Source: Microscillaceae bacterium (lineage in GTDB: Bacteria > Bacteroidota > Bacteroidia > Cytophagales > Microscillaceae). From it: a stretch of DNA of 64,000 nt. The stretch lies in assembly GCA_025054775.1 (NCBI GenBank), contig JANWZA010000022.1, positions 1 through 64,000 on the forward strand, given 5' to 3'. Shown piece after piece: positions 25,480 to 34,491 of the stretch. The position numbers and the translations under genes are program-made. Each line of letters starts with the position of its first letter. Position 1 is the stretch's first letter. A model generated the notes under the pieces. That model saw only the letters and a list, made by a program, of their open reading frames with translations, did no database searches and was not told where the DNA came from.

Positions 25480-27615
25480 TTACTCGTTTATTCCTAATAG
25501 TTTGAGCAGGAAAGCATATTCAAAAGCAACATCTTTTAGGGCTTGGAATCGTCCTGACTTGCCGCTGTGTCCTGCACTCATGTCAGTTTTAAGTAGTAGA
25601 AGGTTATTGTCTGTTTTCATTTCTCGTAGCTTAGCTACCCACTTGGCAGGTTCCCAGTATTGCACTTGCGAGTCGTGTAAACCTGTGGTAACTAATAAGT
25701 TAGGATATTTTTTTCTTTCTACTTGGTCATAAGGAGAATAAGAGAGCATATAGATGTACGAGTCAATATTATTTGGATTGCCCCACTCGTCATATTCACT
25801 AGTGGTGAGTGGAATGGTATCGTCAAGCATAGTAGTAACCACATCTACAAAAGGTACAGCGGCAATCACTCCCTTGAACAAGTCAGGACGCATATTGATA
25901 ACTGCCCCCATAAGTAATCCTCCTGCACTTCCCCCTTCGGCAAAAAGTTTTTCAGGGGTGGTATACTTTTGGGCTATAAGGTACAAGGCACAATCAATAA
26001 AATCAGTAAAAGTATTTTTCTTTTGAAACATTTTGCCATTTTCGTACCATTGCCTTCCCATTTCTGAACCGCCGCGTACATGGGCAATAGCAAAGACAAA
26101 ACCTCGGTCTAGTAGGCTAATACGCGGAATACTAAAATAAGCACTTGTAGAAATTCCGTAAGAGCCGTAAGCATAGAGCAAAAGCGGGGCTTGCCCATTT
26201 TTTTGAAAACCTTTTTTATAGACTAATGAAATAGGAATTTTAGTTCTATCTTGAGCTTCGGCGTAAATGTATTCGGCTTGGTAATTTTTACTATCATATC
26301 CACCTAAAACAGGTTGTTGTTTGAGCAATATTTTTTGGCGGGTTTCCATATTATAGTCAAAAGTACTATTTGGTATGGTAAGCGAAGTATAGGTAAATCG
26401 TAAAAGTTGTGTGTTATAGTCAAAATTAGCGGATAATTTTGCAGTATAGGTTGGCTCACCAAAGTCAAGGTAATGGCTTTGCTTGTCTTTCCAACGGATA
26501 ATTTGAATGGCATCTAAGCCATTTTTACGTTCTGAAACCACTAAAAAATCTTTGAAGATGTCAATCCCTTCTACCAACACATCAGGGCGGTGGGGAATAA
26601 CCTCTTTCCAATTTTCTTTGGTAGTTTTATCTAAGGTGGTTTCCATTACTCTAAAATTTTTGGCTTGCCAATTCGTAACGATATAGAATTTGTTTTCAAA
26701 ATGGTCAATGCTATATTCTAACTCACGCTCTCGTGGGTGAAAAATTTTGAACTCTCCCTTAGGGTTATTGCTATCCAAAAACCGTACTTCGTTGGAAAGC
26801 GTGCTTTGGCTCGCAATAATGATATATTTTTTTGATTTGGTTCTATACACATAGGTAAAAAAAGTTTCGTCTTTCTCTTCATAAACTAACACATCTTTTT
26901 CAGGATTAGTACCTACCTCGTGGCGAAAAATTTTGTTAGAGCGAAGTGTAACCTCATCTTGTTTGGAATAAAAGATATGTTTTGAGTCCATAGCCCAGGT
27001 AATGCCTCCTGTACTAACAGGAATAAAATTTTCAGCAATTTTGCCTGTTTTCATGTCTTTGAAGTAGATTGCAAATTTGCGTCTACCCACGTAATCTACC
27101 GAAAAGGCGAGGGTTTTATCGTCAGGGCTAATAGCAACCGAAGCCACTGAGCAGAACTCTTTGCCTTCGGCTAATTGGTTTACATTTAGTAAAATCTCCT
27201 CTTTGGCTTGTAGGTTGCCTTTTTTTCGGCAATAAATAGGATATTCTTTGCCCTCCTCAAAACGTGTGTAATAGTAGTAGCCGTCAAGTAAATAAGGTAC
27301 AGACTCGTCGGTTTGTTTGATTCTACTTTTTATTTCCTCAAATAATTTTTCTTGCAGAGGTTTAGTATCTGCCATTATTTTTTCGGTATATTCGTTTTCG
27401 GCTTCCAAGTAACGAATTACTTCGGGATTTTCGCGCTCGTTGAGCCAATAGTAATTGTCAATACGTTTATGCCCATGTTTTATTAGTTCTTTGGGCTTTT
27501 TTGCGGCTTGGGGAGGTGTTATGGTGTTTTGTGCTTGGGCAGTTTCGTGTTGCATAGTGATAAAAAAAAGCAATAACAAACTATGATATTGGATTTTGTA
27601 GAGCATATAACTCAT
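25480..27615 (-). CDS. ptrB: Exported S9A prolyl oligopeptidase family peptidase (oligopeptidase B-like)
   Basis: The 711-residue enzyme begins with a signal sequence (YHSLLLLFFITMQHETAQAQ), so it acts outside the cytoplasm. An N-terminal beta-propeller follows (about 60-430; KKPKELIKHGHKRIDNYYWL opening, repeated blades). The C-terminal alpha/beta-hydrolase domain carries the catalytic serine in GGSAGG, the aspartate in TTGLHDSQV and the histidine in MSAGHSG. The family cleaves short peptides, in oligopeptidase B after basic residues. The sequence does not settle whether this one is truly dibasic-specific, so the gene symbol is tentative. It stands alone. Confidence 0.9.
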   Translation of the reverse strand: MSYMLYKIQYHSLLLLFFITMQHETAQAQNTITPPQAAKKPKELIKHGHKRIDNYYWLNERENPEVIRYLEAENEYTEKIMADTKPLQEKLFEEIKSRIKQTDESVPYLLDGYYYYTRFEEGKEYPIYCRKKGNLQAKEEILLNVNQLAEGKEFCSVASVAISPDDKTLAFSVDYVGRRKFAIYFKDMKTGKIAENFIPVSTGGITWAMDSKHIFYSKQDEVTLRSNKIFRHEVGTNPEKDVLVYEEKDETFFTYVYRTKSKKYIIIASQSTLSNEVRFLDSNNPKGEFKIFHPRERELEYSIDHFENKFYIVTNWQAKNFRVMETTLDKTTKENWKEVIPHRPDVLVEGIDIFKDFLVVSERKNGLDAIQIIRWKDKQSHYLDFGEPTYTAKLSANFDYNTQLLRFTYTSLTIPNSTFDYNMETRQKILLKQQPVLGGYDSKNYQAEYIYAEAQDRTKIPISLVYKKGFQKNGQAPLLLYAYGSYGISTSAYFSIPRISLLDRGFVFAIAHVRGGSEMGRQWYENGKMFQKKNTFTDFIDCALYLIAQKYTTPEKLFAEGGSAGGLLMGAVINMRPDLFKGVIAAVPFVDVVTTMLDDTIPLTTSEYDEWGNPNNIDSYIYMLSYSPYDQVERKKYPNLLVTTGLHDSQVQYWEPAKWVAKLREMKTDNNLLLLKTDMSAGHSGKSGRFQALKDVAFEYAFLLKLLGINE

Positions 27616-27726
27616 TGAAAATGAAAAAATTAGTAAAAATAAGTAAGGTAAACTTAAGTTTAAGACCTTGCTAAATTGAAGTTACTTTTATGCTAACTAT
27701 TAGTATGCTTTTTATGGACTAGCTTG

Positions 27727-27764
27727 CAAAGCTAAATATATTTGCGAAAAAATACGTACTTTTG
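27727..27764. promoter_or_regulatory. Divergent -7 boxes between the peptidase and TetR genes
   Basis: CAAAGCTA (27727-27734) is TAGCTTTG on the minus strand, reading toward the peptidase. TACTTTTG (27757-27764) reads toward the TetR gene. No properly spaced -33 boxes were found. Confidence 0.35.
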
Positions 27765-27901
27765 TAAATACTTTACAAGTAAATTATTTTGAAAATCTTT
27801 TCTTACTTTAAAAGAAACCTCTGAAACTTCTAGCGTGTTTATAGGATAAAAAACAGCTATTAAAAAAATACAAATAAATACCAAAAAAGTATTAATTTTC
27901 G

Positions 27902-28576
27902 ATGCAAAATAATGAAATTGACATAAAGAAGCGCATTTTAATTACTGCCAAAGAACAATTCATGAAATATGGGTTCTCTATGGTGCGCATGGAGGACCTT
28001 GCCAACGAAATGGGGATGAGCAAAAAAACTATCTACAACCACTACCGTAGCAAAGATGAATTAATACGTGAGTGTATTTCTTACATCGGCAATGAAACGC
28101 GCTGCTGGATAGAGGAGATATTTGCCAATCAAAATCTAAGTTTTGTAAGCAAACTGAAACAATTTATTATCTTAATAGGTAAAATCAACACACTCATGTC
28201 TCCTTTGGTATTAGAGGACTTGCGGCGAAATGTCCCCACGGTTTGGAGAATTATTGAAGAGGTACGAACCGAACACCTTACTCAGGGCTTCAAAAAAATA
28301 TTGATACAAGGTATCCAAGAAGGTGTATTCAAAGATGAATTTAACCTCGACGTGTTAGTTATGATGTATTACCATGCTATCAACTCTATTATTTCTCCTG
28401 AAAACCTTGTTAAAGTAAACTATTCCCCTAATGAGGCTTTTCAAACTATTTTTAAGGTAATTCTACAAGGGATTATGACTGACCAAGCACGTCAAGAAAT
28501 GCAAAGCGACAGGACCGACCCCTCTAATAATCTTGCAATTAGTACCGAATTTTTGTGCTTAGATAAGGCAAAATAG
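27902..28576 (+). CDS. TetR/AcrR-family transcriptional regulator
   Basis: The 224-residue protein has the TetR N-terminal helix-turn-helix: ILITAKEQFMKYGFSMVRMEDLANEMGMSKKTIYNHYRSKDELI (about 12-55). A helical ligand-binding domain of ordinary length follows. Such regulators usually repress their own gene and an adjacent transporter or envelope gene until a ligand is bound. Nearby candidates are the DUF2254 membrane protein downstream on the same strand (251-bp gap containing inverted repeats) and the divergent peptidase. No operator could be proven; the inverted repeats at 28638-28713 are worth testing. Family call is firm, target is unknown. Confidence 0.92.
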   Translation: MQNNEIDIKKRILITAKEQFMKYGFSMVRMEDLANEMGMSKKTIYNHYRSKDELIRECISYIGNETRCWIEEIFANQNLSFVSKLKQFIILIGKINTLMSPLVLEDLRRNVPTVWRIIEEVRTEHLTQGFKKILIQGIQEGVFKDEFNLDVLVMMYYHAINSIISPENLVKVNYSPNEAFQTIFKVILQGIMTDQARQEMQSDRTDPSNNLAISTEFLCLDKAK

Positions 28577-28827
28577 ATACAGGAAATAAACAATTTTTTA
28601 TGATCTATAAAAACTTTAAGTTGCAGCTTGTTGGTTCTATGCCTTTGCTTGCAAAATAATAAGGAACAGACGATATCCTAGGATACGTCAATGCTGAATG
28701 AAACAAAGGCATAACTTTTGTGCGAAAATCGCTGAAAAATTAGATTACCTAATTACCTAAATTATGCTCTCTCTTAATTAGATAATAAGTTTATTATTTT
28801 TTATCAAGGCATAGCCTTTATACATTT
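28577..28827. promoter_or_regulatory. Inverted repeats between the TetR and DUF2254 genes
   Basis: TATGCCTTTG (28638-28647) is repeated inverted as CAAAGGCATA (28704-28713). Between them GACG and CGTC flank the perfect palindrome TATCCTAGGATA (28674-28685). A third relative, CAAGGCATAG, lies at 28805-28814, just before the ATG at 28828. These could be regulator sites or a folded leader. Confidence 0.45.
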
Positions 28828-30294
28828 ATGTTTACTAAACTCAAACACAGAGAAGCAGCTTGGGAAGCTCTGCAACTGCTGAAATCCACCTCGTTTAGTA
28901 TTATTTATATCATTTTTGGATTGACTGTTGCCATCGGTTTCGTTACTAATAGCAATTTTTTTATCAATACCGATAAAGCAGGTTATATTGATGCCTTAAA
29001 TCTACTAGCCAGCCTTTTAGCAGGTATAGTAGCTACTACCTATTCTATTACCATAGTAGCTTTGCAGTTAGCTTCTACGCAGTTCTCACCCCGTGTTTTG
29101 CGTTATTTCCTTTCTAAGAATCTTTACACCCAAATTACGTTAGGAGTGTTCATGGGGTGGGTTATGTATTGTCTTTTACTTAAATTTTGGCTTATTGATT
29201 CGCTCCCAGCAGAGCAGACCACTGTTCCTGAAGAAATGATTATTTTCTTGGACATAGCAATCTATGGTTGTATTTTTCTAACTGCAGGGCTACTTCCCCA
29301 TTTCATTGTTACAATAGCTGATAATATTAACGTGGCTTCTATTGTTCGTAAAATTGCCTTACACACCATAGACGAGATTCAAGAGGCAAAACTTTTTTGG
29401 CAACATCAAGAGGAGATACCCCACCGTATACAGCACCCCCAAAAGATCGCTATTCACAGCCGTTCCTTTGGCTACTTGCAAAGCATAGACTATGAAGAGT
29501 TGCGTAAGATTAGCCTTATCAAAGGAGTAGAATTGATTGAGCAAGTACATGACGTTGGTAGTTTTGTGCAACGTGATGCTGTTTTGGTAAATGTAGTTCT
29601 ATCTGATCCTAAAATCTTCTCTTCCATAGAAAAACGTATTTTGCGTACTTGCCGTATTGATAAGTTCAGGAGTTATCACCAAGACCTCAACTTTGGCATT
29701 AGGCAATTAGTGGATATTGCTCTCAAAGCTATTTCCCCTGCTGTGAACGACCCTACTACGGCTGTTAATGCTTTGGACTATATAGGAGAAATTGCCAAGG
29801 AAATTATGCAAGCTAATATGCCTGTTTCAGGGCATACGCGCTGGAAAGGACATAACCTCTACCTTAACGAAGTGAGTTTTAAGCGAATTATAAACCAATC
29901 TTTTGACCAAATCTACCATTATGGACGTACTGACTTCGCCGTTACTGCACGCCTCTTTGATACTATTGCCAAGATAATTCCTGCTGCCCATAAAAATCAA
30001 TACCTAGAAGTTTTAGGTGATGAAATTGTAGAATTGGGCTTGGATTTTAACTATCAGTACATACAAGGTACACTTTCACAGGCTTATAGCTTTGAGCAGT
30101 TAGTACGTCTATTGAAAATCATACTGCGAGTAATAGAGAATATTCAAGAAAAGAGCAAGCAAAATCAGCAGCCGCCACTTTCACAACACTTACAGGAACG
30201 TTTATCACTTGTGGCACGAATGTGCAAACAAAGCATAGAGCACATTCAAAATTTTGATTTCCTAAAATTAAAAGCACAAACATTGCCTCCTTAA
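28828..30294 (+). CDS. DUF2254-family integral membrane protein
   Basis: The 488-residue protein matches the DUF2254 pattern. An N-terminal half has four predicted membrane helices (FSIIYIIFGLTVAIGFV, LLASLLAGIVATTYSITIVA, LGVFMGWVMYCLLLKFW, AIYGCIFLTAGLLPHFIVTI) and the conserved LQLASTQFSPRVLR. A C-terminal cytoplasmic half includes the conserved DIALKAISPAVNDPTTA. The family's function is not established. The TetR regulator lies upstream on the same strand, and the gene converges on the cas6-like gene with only 8 bp between the stops. Confidence 0.88.
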   Translation: MFTKLKHREAAWEALQLLKSTSFSIIYIIFGLTVAIGFVTNSNFFINTDKAGYIDALNLLASLLAGIVATTYSITIVALQLASTQFSPRVLRYFLSKNLYTQITLGVFMGWVMYCLLLKFWLIDSLPAEQTTVPEEMIIFLDIAIYGCIFLTAGLLPHFIVTIADNINVASIVRKIALHTIDEIQEAKLFWQHQEEIPHRIQHPQKIAIHSRSFGYLQSIDYEELRKISLIKGVELIEQVHDVGSFVQRDAVLVNVVLSDPKIFSSIEKRILRTCRIDKFRSYHQDLNFGIRQLVDIALKAISPAVNDPTTAVNALDYIGEIAKEIMQANMPVSGHTRWKGHNLYLNEVSFKRIINQSFDQIYHYGRTDFAVTARLFDTIAKIIPAAHKNQYLEVLGDEIVELGLDFNYQYIQGTLSQAYSFEQLVRLLKIILRVIENIQEKSKQNQQPPLSQHLQERLSLVARMCKQSIEHIQNFDFLKLKAQTLPP

Positions 30295-30302
30295 AAAGAA
30301 GG

Positions 30303-31103
30303 CTAACTTACCAAAAATTCTTCCAGACTATAAGAAATAGTACGATTAGAGGCTTCTGTATAAGCTACATCTAACATTCCAAAACCTTTGTGAGTACACG
30401 AACCTAAACCACATTTGTACACAAACTCTTGCACCTCTACCGCCGCGTAAAGTGTAAAGGGAAAGACATACCCGCGTAATTCATGCCGAACATTTTGTTC
30501 ATAAATAGAATAGATACGTGCAAATTTTTTGTCTTCTCGCTTAATTTTATTCAAATACTCACGATCTGGTACAACTTGAAATTTATTGAAGGAGCTAATT
30601 TGCTCTTCTGTATAAATTCCCAACTTTTCCATACGACTCATAGTTGACTCGTATAGTAAGTCAGAAAAAATATCATATTCAGGCGAAATGAACTTTTTGG
30701 CATAAAAATAATCATATACAGGATTCACTAATGCGATAGGTGAAATACACAAGTATTTCATTTCTTTGGTAAAAGTAGGCAACATCTCTTGCTCTACACT
30801 TTCAGGCAGAAGCGACAAGAGACCAATATTTATTTTTTTACGAGTGAATAAATTTTGCAAAAAAACTTTCAAAAAATGTTCATTCTCACTTGATAATACT
30901 AGAGTAACTTTTGAAGAACAAATATGCAAGCCATTCCTACTGGTGCGTGTTTGTCCCTTTAATCCTGAAAAGTGAAAATAAGGATAATTTTTATATTCAG
31001 TACTAGCAATAGTCTCTCTTATCATTTTCTCCAGCAAGTGCTGATGATAGAATGGAATACACGCCCCGCGATTATTGACCGAAAAAATAATACGAATCCT
31101 CAA
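30303..31103 (-). CDS. cas6: Solitary Cas6-family CRISPR RNA endoribonuclease homolog
   Basis: The 266-residue protein has the Cas6 layout of two ferredoxin-like RAMP domains. It opens MRIRIIFS and continues IPFYHQHLLEKMI, then FHFSGLKGQTR, then F...LF..KKINIG...LLPESVE, then MKYLCISPIALVNP. It ends with the glycine-rich loop GLGSCTHKGFGMLDV that contacts RNA. Cas6 processes CRISPR transcripts in type I and III systems. Potential catalytic residues near the N-terminus are Y19, H20 and H22; I cannot say which is used. No array and no other cas gene is in the window. The start must be the TTG at 31103 because no ATG precedes the first strand. It converges with DUF2254 and diverges from rlmD. 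Confidence 0.82.
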   Translation of the reverse strand: MRIRIIFSVNNRGACIPFYHQHLLEKMIRETIASTEYKNYPYFHFSGLKGQTRTSRNGLHICSSKVTLVLSSENEHFLKVFLQNLFTRKKINIGLLSLLPESVEQEMLPTFTKEMKYLCISPIALVNPVYDYFYAKKFISPEYDIFSDLLYESTMSRMEKLGIYTEEQISSFNKFQVVPDREYLNKIKREDKKFARIYSIYEQNVRHELRGYVFPFTLYAAVEVQEFVYKCGLGSCTHKGFGMLDVAYTEASNRTISYSLEEFLVS

Positions 31104-31438
31104 CGTTTTATTAGGTTTAGGTTAATGGCTATATTTGATTTTAATAATAAACACATCTTTAATTAAATTGTTTGAAAAAAAAAATGTAAAAAATGCGATA
31201 ATTTTGCTACTAAAACGCTTCTTTTTAAGAATTTTGTAATGAAAACATAGCACTTTACATAAAATGTTGTAAGTCCTAACTCTAAATTTGCTTTTATTTA
31301 AACACCTTTGCAGTGTAATACTATAGTAGTCAAATAATATGGAAATTAGCAGGAAAGGTATTTTTATAGGTTTATATCATATGCAATTTTGTTAGTATGT
31401 TTCATGCAAAATAATTCAGAGAAATATCAAAATGTATT
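31104..31438. other. 335-bp divergent intergenic region between cas6 and rlmD
   Basis: AT-rich DNA with a run of ten A near 31175. No CRISPR-like repeat, stable hairpin or convincing -7 box was recognised on either strand. Confidence 0.4.
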
Positions 31439-32857
31439 ATGAAAAAAATTTTAGAGCAGGTATTCATACAGGACATGGTTGCCGGTGGTAAATGCATTGC
31501 TAGAGTGAATAACAAAGTAGTTTTTGTAGAAGGTACACAATCTGCTCCGCAGGATTTGGTTGATTTGCAAGTTATTCGTTCAAAGAAAAAGTATGCCGAA
31601 GCCGTCGTAACGCACTGGCATCAACTCTCTCCTTTTAGAGTAGAACCTTTTTGCCAGCATTTTGGTACTTGTGGCGGTTGCCAATGGCAACACATAAGTT
31701 ACGAAAAACAATTAGCCTACAAGCAACAGCAAGTAATAGATAATTTGCAACGCATAGGTAAACTGGATTTACCTCCTATCCGCCCTATTATCGGTTCAAA
31801 ATCACAACGATTTTACAGAAATAAATTAGAGTTTGCTTTTTCTAACAGGCGATGGCTCACCGCACAAGAAATTCAACAAGAAATTATGCTTGAAAAAAGC
31901 AATGCCCTAGGGTTTCACCTTCCTAAACATTTTGATAAGGTATTAGATATTGAAAAGTGCTATCTCCAACCTGACCTATCTAATCAAATTCGGCTAGCAA
32001 TCAAGCAATATGCCCTTGACCACAACTTATCTTTTTTTGATATAAAAAACAAACAAGGTTTTTTGCGAAATTTACTAATACGTAACACCTTGCAAGGAGA
32101 ATGGTTGGTTTTGCTCTCTTTTTTTGAAGACAAACCCCATGAAATCGAAAAGCTACTGACCTTTGTAGCTAACACATTTCCACAAATAACCTCTTTGCTT
32201 TATGTTATCAATTCTAAAAAAAACGATACTATTCACGACTTGGAAATACACCTTTTCAAGGGCAACTCCTACATTACTGAAGAAATGCCCTGCCTATATA
32301 GTGAAAAACCCCTACAATTCAGAATTGGAGTCAAGTCTTTTTATCAAACCAACTCTGAACAGGCTTTTCAACTCTATAAGGCTGCAGCACAAATGGCTGA
32401 TTTACAAGGACACGAAATTGTATATGACCTTTACACAGGAATAGGGACAATAGCCCTGTTTGTAGCTCGCAAAGCCCAAAAAGTAATAGGTCTGGAGTAC
32501 ATACACACAGCAGTAGAAGATGCTAAAATCAATGCTCAACTTAACGGTATTGAGAATACGTATTTTTTAGCAGGAGATATCAAAGATTTGCTAACAGACC
32601 AACTATTCAAGCAATATGGTAACCCTGACGTGCTAATTACCGACCCTCCAAGAGCAGGTATGCACCCGCAAGTGGTGAAAACTATTTTGCAAGCTGAACC
32701 CTCAAAAATTGTGTATGTAAGTTGTAATCCTACTACCCAAGCCCGCGATCTAGCACTTTTAGCACAAAAATATATGGTTACTGCTGTTCAGCCTGTGGAT
32801 ATGTTTCCACACACTTCACACGTAGAAAACGTGGTTGGTTTGCAAAAAAGAACATAA
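31439..32857 (+). CDS. rlmD: 23S rRNA (uracil-C5)-methyltransferase, RlmD type
   Basis: The enzyme methylates a uridine of 23S rRNA (U1939 for RlmD) at carbon 5. The 472-residue protein has an N-terminal TRAM RNA-binding domain, an iron-sulfur segment with cysteines in FCQHFGTCGGCQW, and a C-terminal methyltransferase domain. That domain carries the SAM motif DLYTGIGTIALFVA, the DPPRAGMHPQVV loop and the catalytic cysteine in VYVSCNPTTQARDL. The exact uridine cannot be read from sequence, since TrmA/RlmD paralogs are similar and some do two sites. The folP gene follows by about 50 bp on the same strand. Confidence 0.92.
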   Translation: MKKILEQVFIQDMVAGGKCIARVNNKVVFVEGTQSAPQDLVDLQVIRSKKKYAEAVVTHWHQLSPFRVEPFCQHFGTCGGCQWQHISYEKQLAYKQQQVIDNLQRIGKLDLPPIRPIIGSKSQRFYRNKLEFAFSNRRWLTAQEIQQEIMLEKSNALGFHLPKHFDKVLDIEKCYLQPDLSNQIRLAIKQYALDHNLSFFDIKNKQGFLRNLLIRNTLQGEWLVLLSFFEDKPHEIEKLLTFVANTFPQITSLLYVINSKKNDTIHDLEIHLFKGNSYITEEMPCLYSEKPLQFRIGVKSFYQTNSEQAFQLYKAAAQMADLQGHEIVYDLYTGIGTIALFVARKAQKVIGLEYIHTAVEDAKINAQLNGIENTYFLAGDIKDLLTDQLFKQYGNPDVLITDPPRAGMHPQVVKTILQAEPSKIVYVSCNPTTQARDLALLAQKYMVTAVQPVDMFPHTSHVENVVGLQKRT

Positions 32858-32905
32858 GGAAGTTGGTCGCTTAGATTATTGCTTGGTAAGTTACCTGTTT
32901 TAAGT

Positions 32906-33730
32906 ATGAAGAAAACACTTAACCTCAACGGTACACTTTTATCATTAGAAAAGCCTTGTGTAATGGGGATCCTTAACATTACACCCGATTCATTTTATGC
33001 AGGCAGTAGGGTGCAAACTGAGAAGGAAATATTATCTCAAGCAGAAAAACATTTGAGCGAAGGGGCTACTTTCCTAGATGTCGGAGGCTACTCATCGCGC
33101 CCTAATGCCGAGCATATTTCTGAACAGGAGGAGTTGCAAAGAGTATTGCCTGCTATTCGGCTTATTCGCCAACATTTTCCTCAAGCCTACATTTCAGTAG
33201 ATACTTTTAGAGCAGAGGTGGCAAAGCAAGCTATATACGAAGGGGCAAGCATAGTGAATGATATCTCAGGTGGAAGTTTAGATAGTGAAATGTTTCCTAC
33301 CGTAGCTCAAGCCAAAGCGCCTTATGTACTTATGCACATGAAAGGTACACCACAAACCATGACTACACTTACGCATTACGATAATATTTTAGCTGAAATA
33401 TTACAATATTTTGCTCAGAAAATAGAAAAACTTACAGAGCTGGGCATAAAAGATATAATTATAGATGTAGGTTTTGGCTTTGCCAAAACCTTAGAGCAGA
33501 ACTTTTATTTGCTCAAACATTTGCAACAATTTCACACATTAGGTTTACCACTGCTGGTAGGGCTTTCGCGCAAGTCTATGATTTGGCGAACTTTACAAAT
33601 TTCTCCTGAAGAAGCACTCAACGGGACAACTGCTTTGAATATGGTGGCACTCTTGCAAGGGGCTACTATCCTGCGTGTGCACGACGTGAAGGAAGCCATG
33701 CAAACCATTACGCTTTGGTGTAATCTTTAA
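32906..33730 (+). CDS. folP: Dihydropteroate synthase
   Basis: FolP joins p-aminobenzoate to the pterin pyrophosphate in folate synthesis. The 274-residue sequence shows the signatures VMGILNITPDSFYAG, FLDVGGYSSRP, YISVDTFRAEVA, IVNDISGG, DVGFGFAKT and the C-terminal LRVHDV. The ATG at 32906 is preferred; an upstream TTG at 32879 adds nine residues without family similarity. In many Bacteroidota folP is adjacent to cdaA. Here cdaA lies nearby but on the opposite strand, separated by an exported-protein gene. Confidence 0.95.
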   Translation: MKKTLNLNGTLLSLEKPCVMGILNITPDSFYAGSRVQTEKEILSQAEKHLSEGATFLDVGGYSSRPNAEHISEQEELQRVLPAIRLIRQHFPQAYISVDTFRAEVAKQAIYEGASIVNDISGGSLDSEMFPTVAQAKAPYVLMHMKGTPQTMTTLTHYDNILAEILQYFAQKIEKLTELGIKDIIIDVGFGFAKTLEQNFYLLKHLQQFHTLGLPLLVGLSRKSMIWRTLQISPEEALNGTTALNMVALLQGATILRVHDVKEAMQTITLWCNL

Positions 33731-33923
33731 TAACAACTCAATATTTACCTTTTGCAAACTGCAAATCCATATACACAGACAAAAATTACAAATTTGAAAA
33801 ATTATCAAAGTTGATTAACTACAAGGAATTTTAGACTCGTATTTATTTTTAGAAATTCTACTAAAAGTTTGGTAGCAAAACCCTAGTAGTAGGAAATCTT
33901 TATGCCGAGGAGAGCTGTAGTTC

Positions 33924-34433
33924 TTATTTTACCAATTGAAACGAACCAAAAAATTGATTCACTTCACTTTCAGAAGCATACTGTTGGTTGCGAATAATGT
34001 AGAATTGAAAAAGTTGATTAGGAGTAATAATAGTTCTAAAAATGACAGCACTGCCGCGGTCAGTACGAAAGCGAATTTCTTTAGAAGGAAAAGAAAGAAA
34101 GGTAAAATTTTGATTACTTTCTACCTTATCCGTTTCGGGTTTGAGTAAACTTTCACTTTCTTTGAGCAAGTCATTAGCGATGCTCATATTGTAGCTTCGG
34201 TTCCAAATGGTTACAGCACGATAAACGGTAGCATTACTTATGGCACGTGCTTGCAAGGCATTATCATCTAAAAACGAAACGGTTGGTTGAGTAGGAAACA
34301 TCATTCTAAACCCGCCTGGGTTGAACTCATACACCTGCCAAGAGTTTTGTGCCGTAGTTACCTGAAAGGGTGCAAAATATGCCAGTAAAAAGCTCAAAAA
34401 AGCATATTTCAATGGTGCAAGTTTCAGTTTCAT
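33924..34433 (-). CDS. Exported protein of unknown function
   Basis: The 169-residue product has a signal peptide (YAFLSFLLAYFAPFQVTTAQ). The mature domain begins YEFNPGGFRMMFPTQPTVSF and ends in SEVNQFFGSFQLVK. The opening strand (F.MMFP..P) and the closing F..SF.L segment resemble small secreted domains often found in Bacteroidota, and the exported proteins at 11601 and 21969 in this window. No catalytic residues are visible. It lies between folP (convergent) and cdaA (same strand, 58 bp upstream), so it may be co-transcribed with cdaA. That would place an envelope protein in a c-di-AMP operon, which is an inference. Confidence 0.75.
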   Translation of the reverse strand: MKLKLAPLKYAFLSFLLAYFAPFQVTTAQNSWQVYEFNPGGFRMMFPTQPTVSFLDDNALQARAISNATVYRAVTIWNRSYNMSIANDLLKESESLLKPETDKVESNQNFTFLSFPSKEIRFRTDRGSAVIFRTIITPNQLFQFYIIRNQQYASESEVNQFFGSFQLVK

Positions 34434-34491
34434 GTTTTTTCAAATAAAGTAGGATTAGCTTTGTGATAAAACCAATGAAGCTACAAATGTA

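Noticed and set aside
30303-31438. CRISPR array next to the cas6-like gene
   Set aside because: Both sides were read for regularly spaced direct repeats and none were found.
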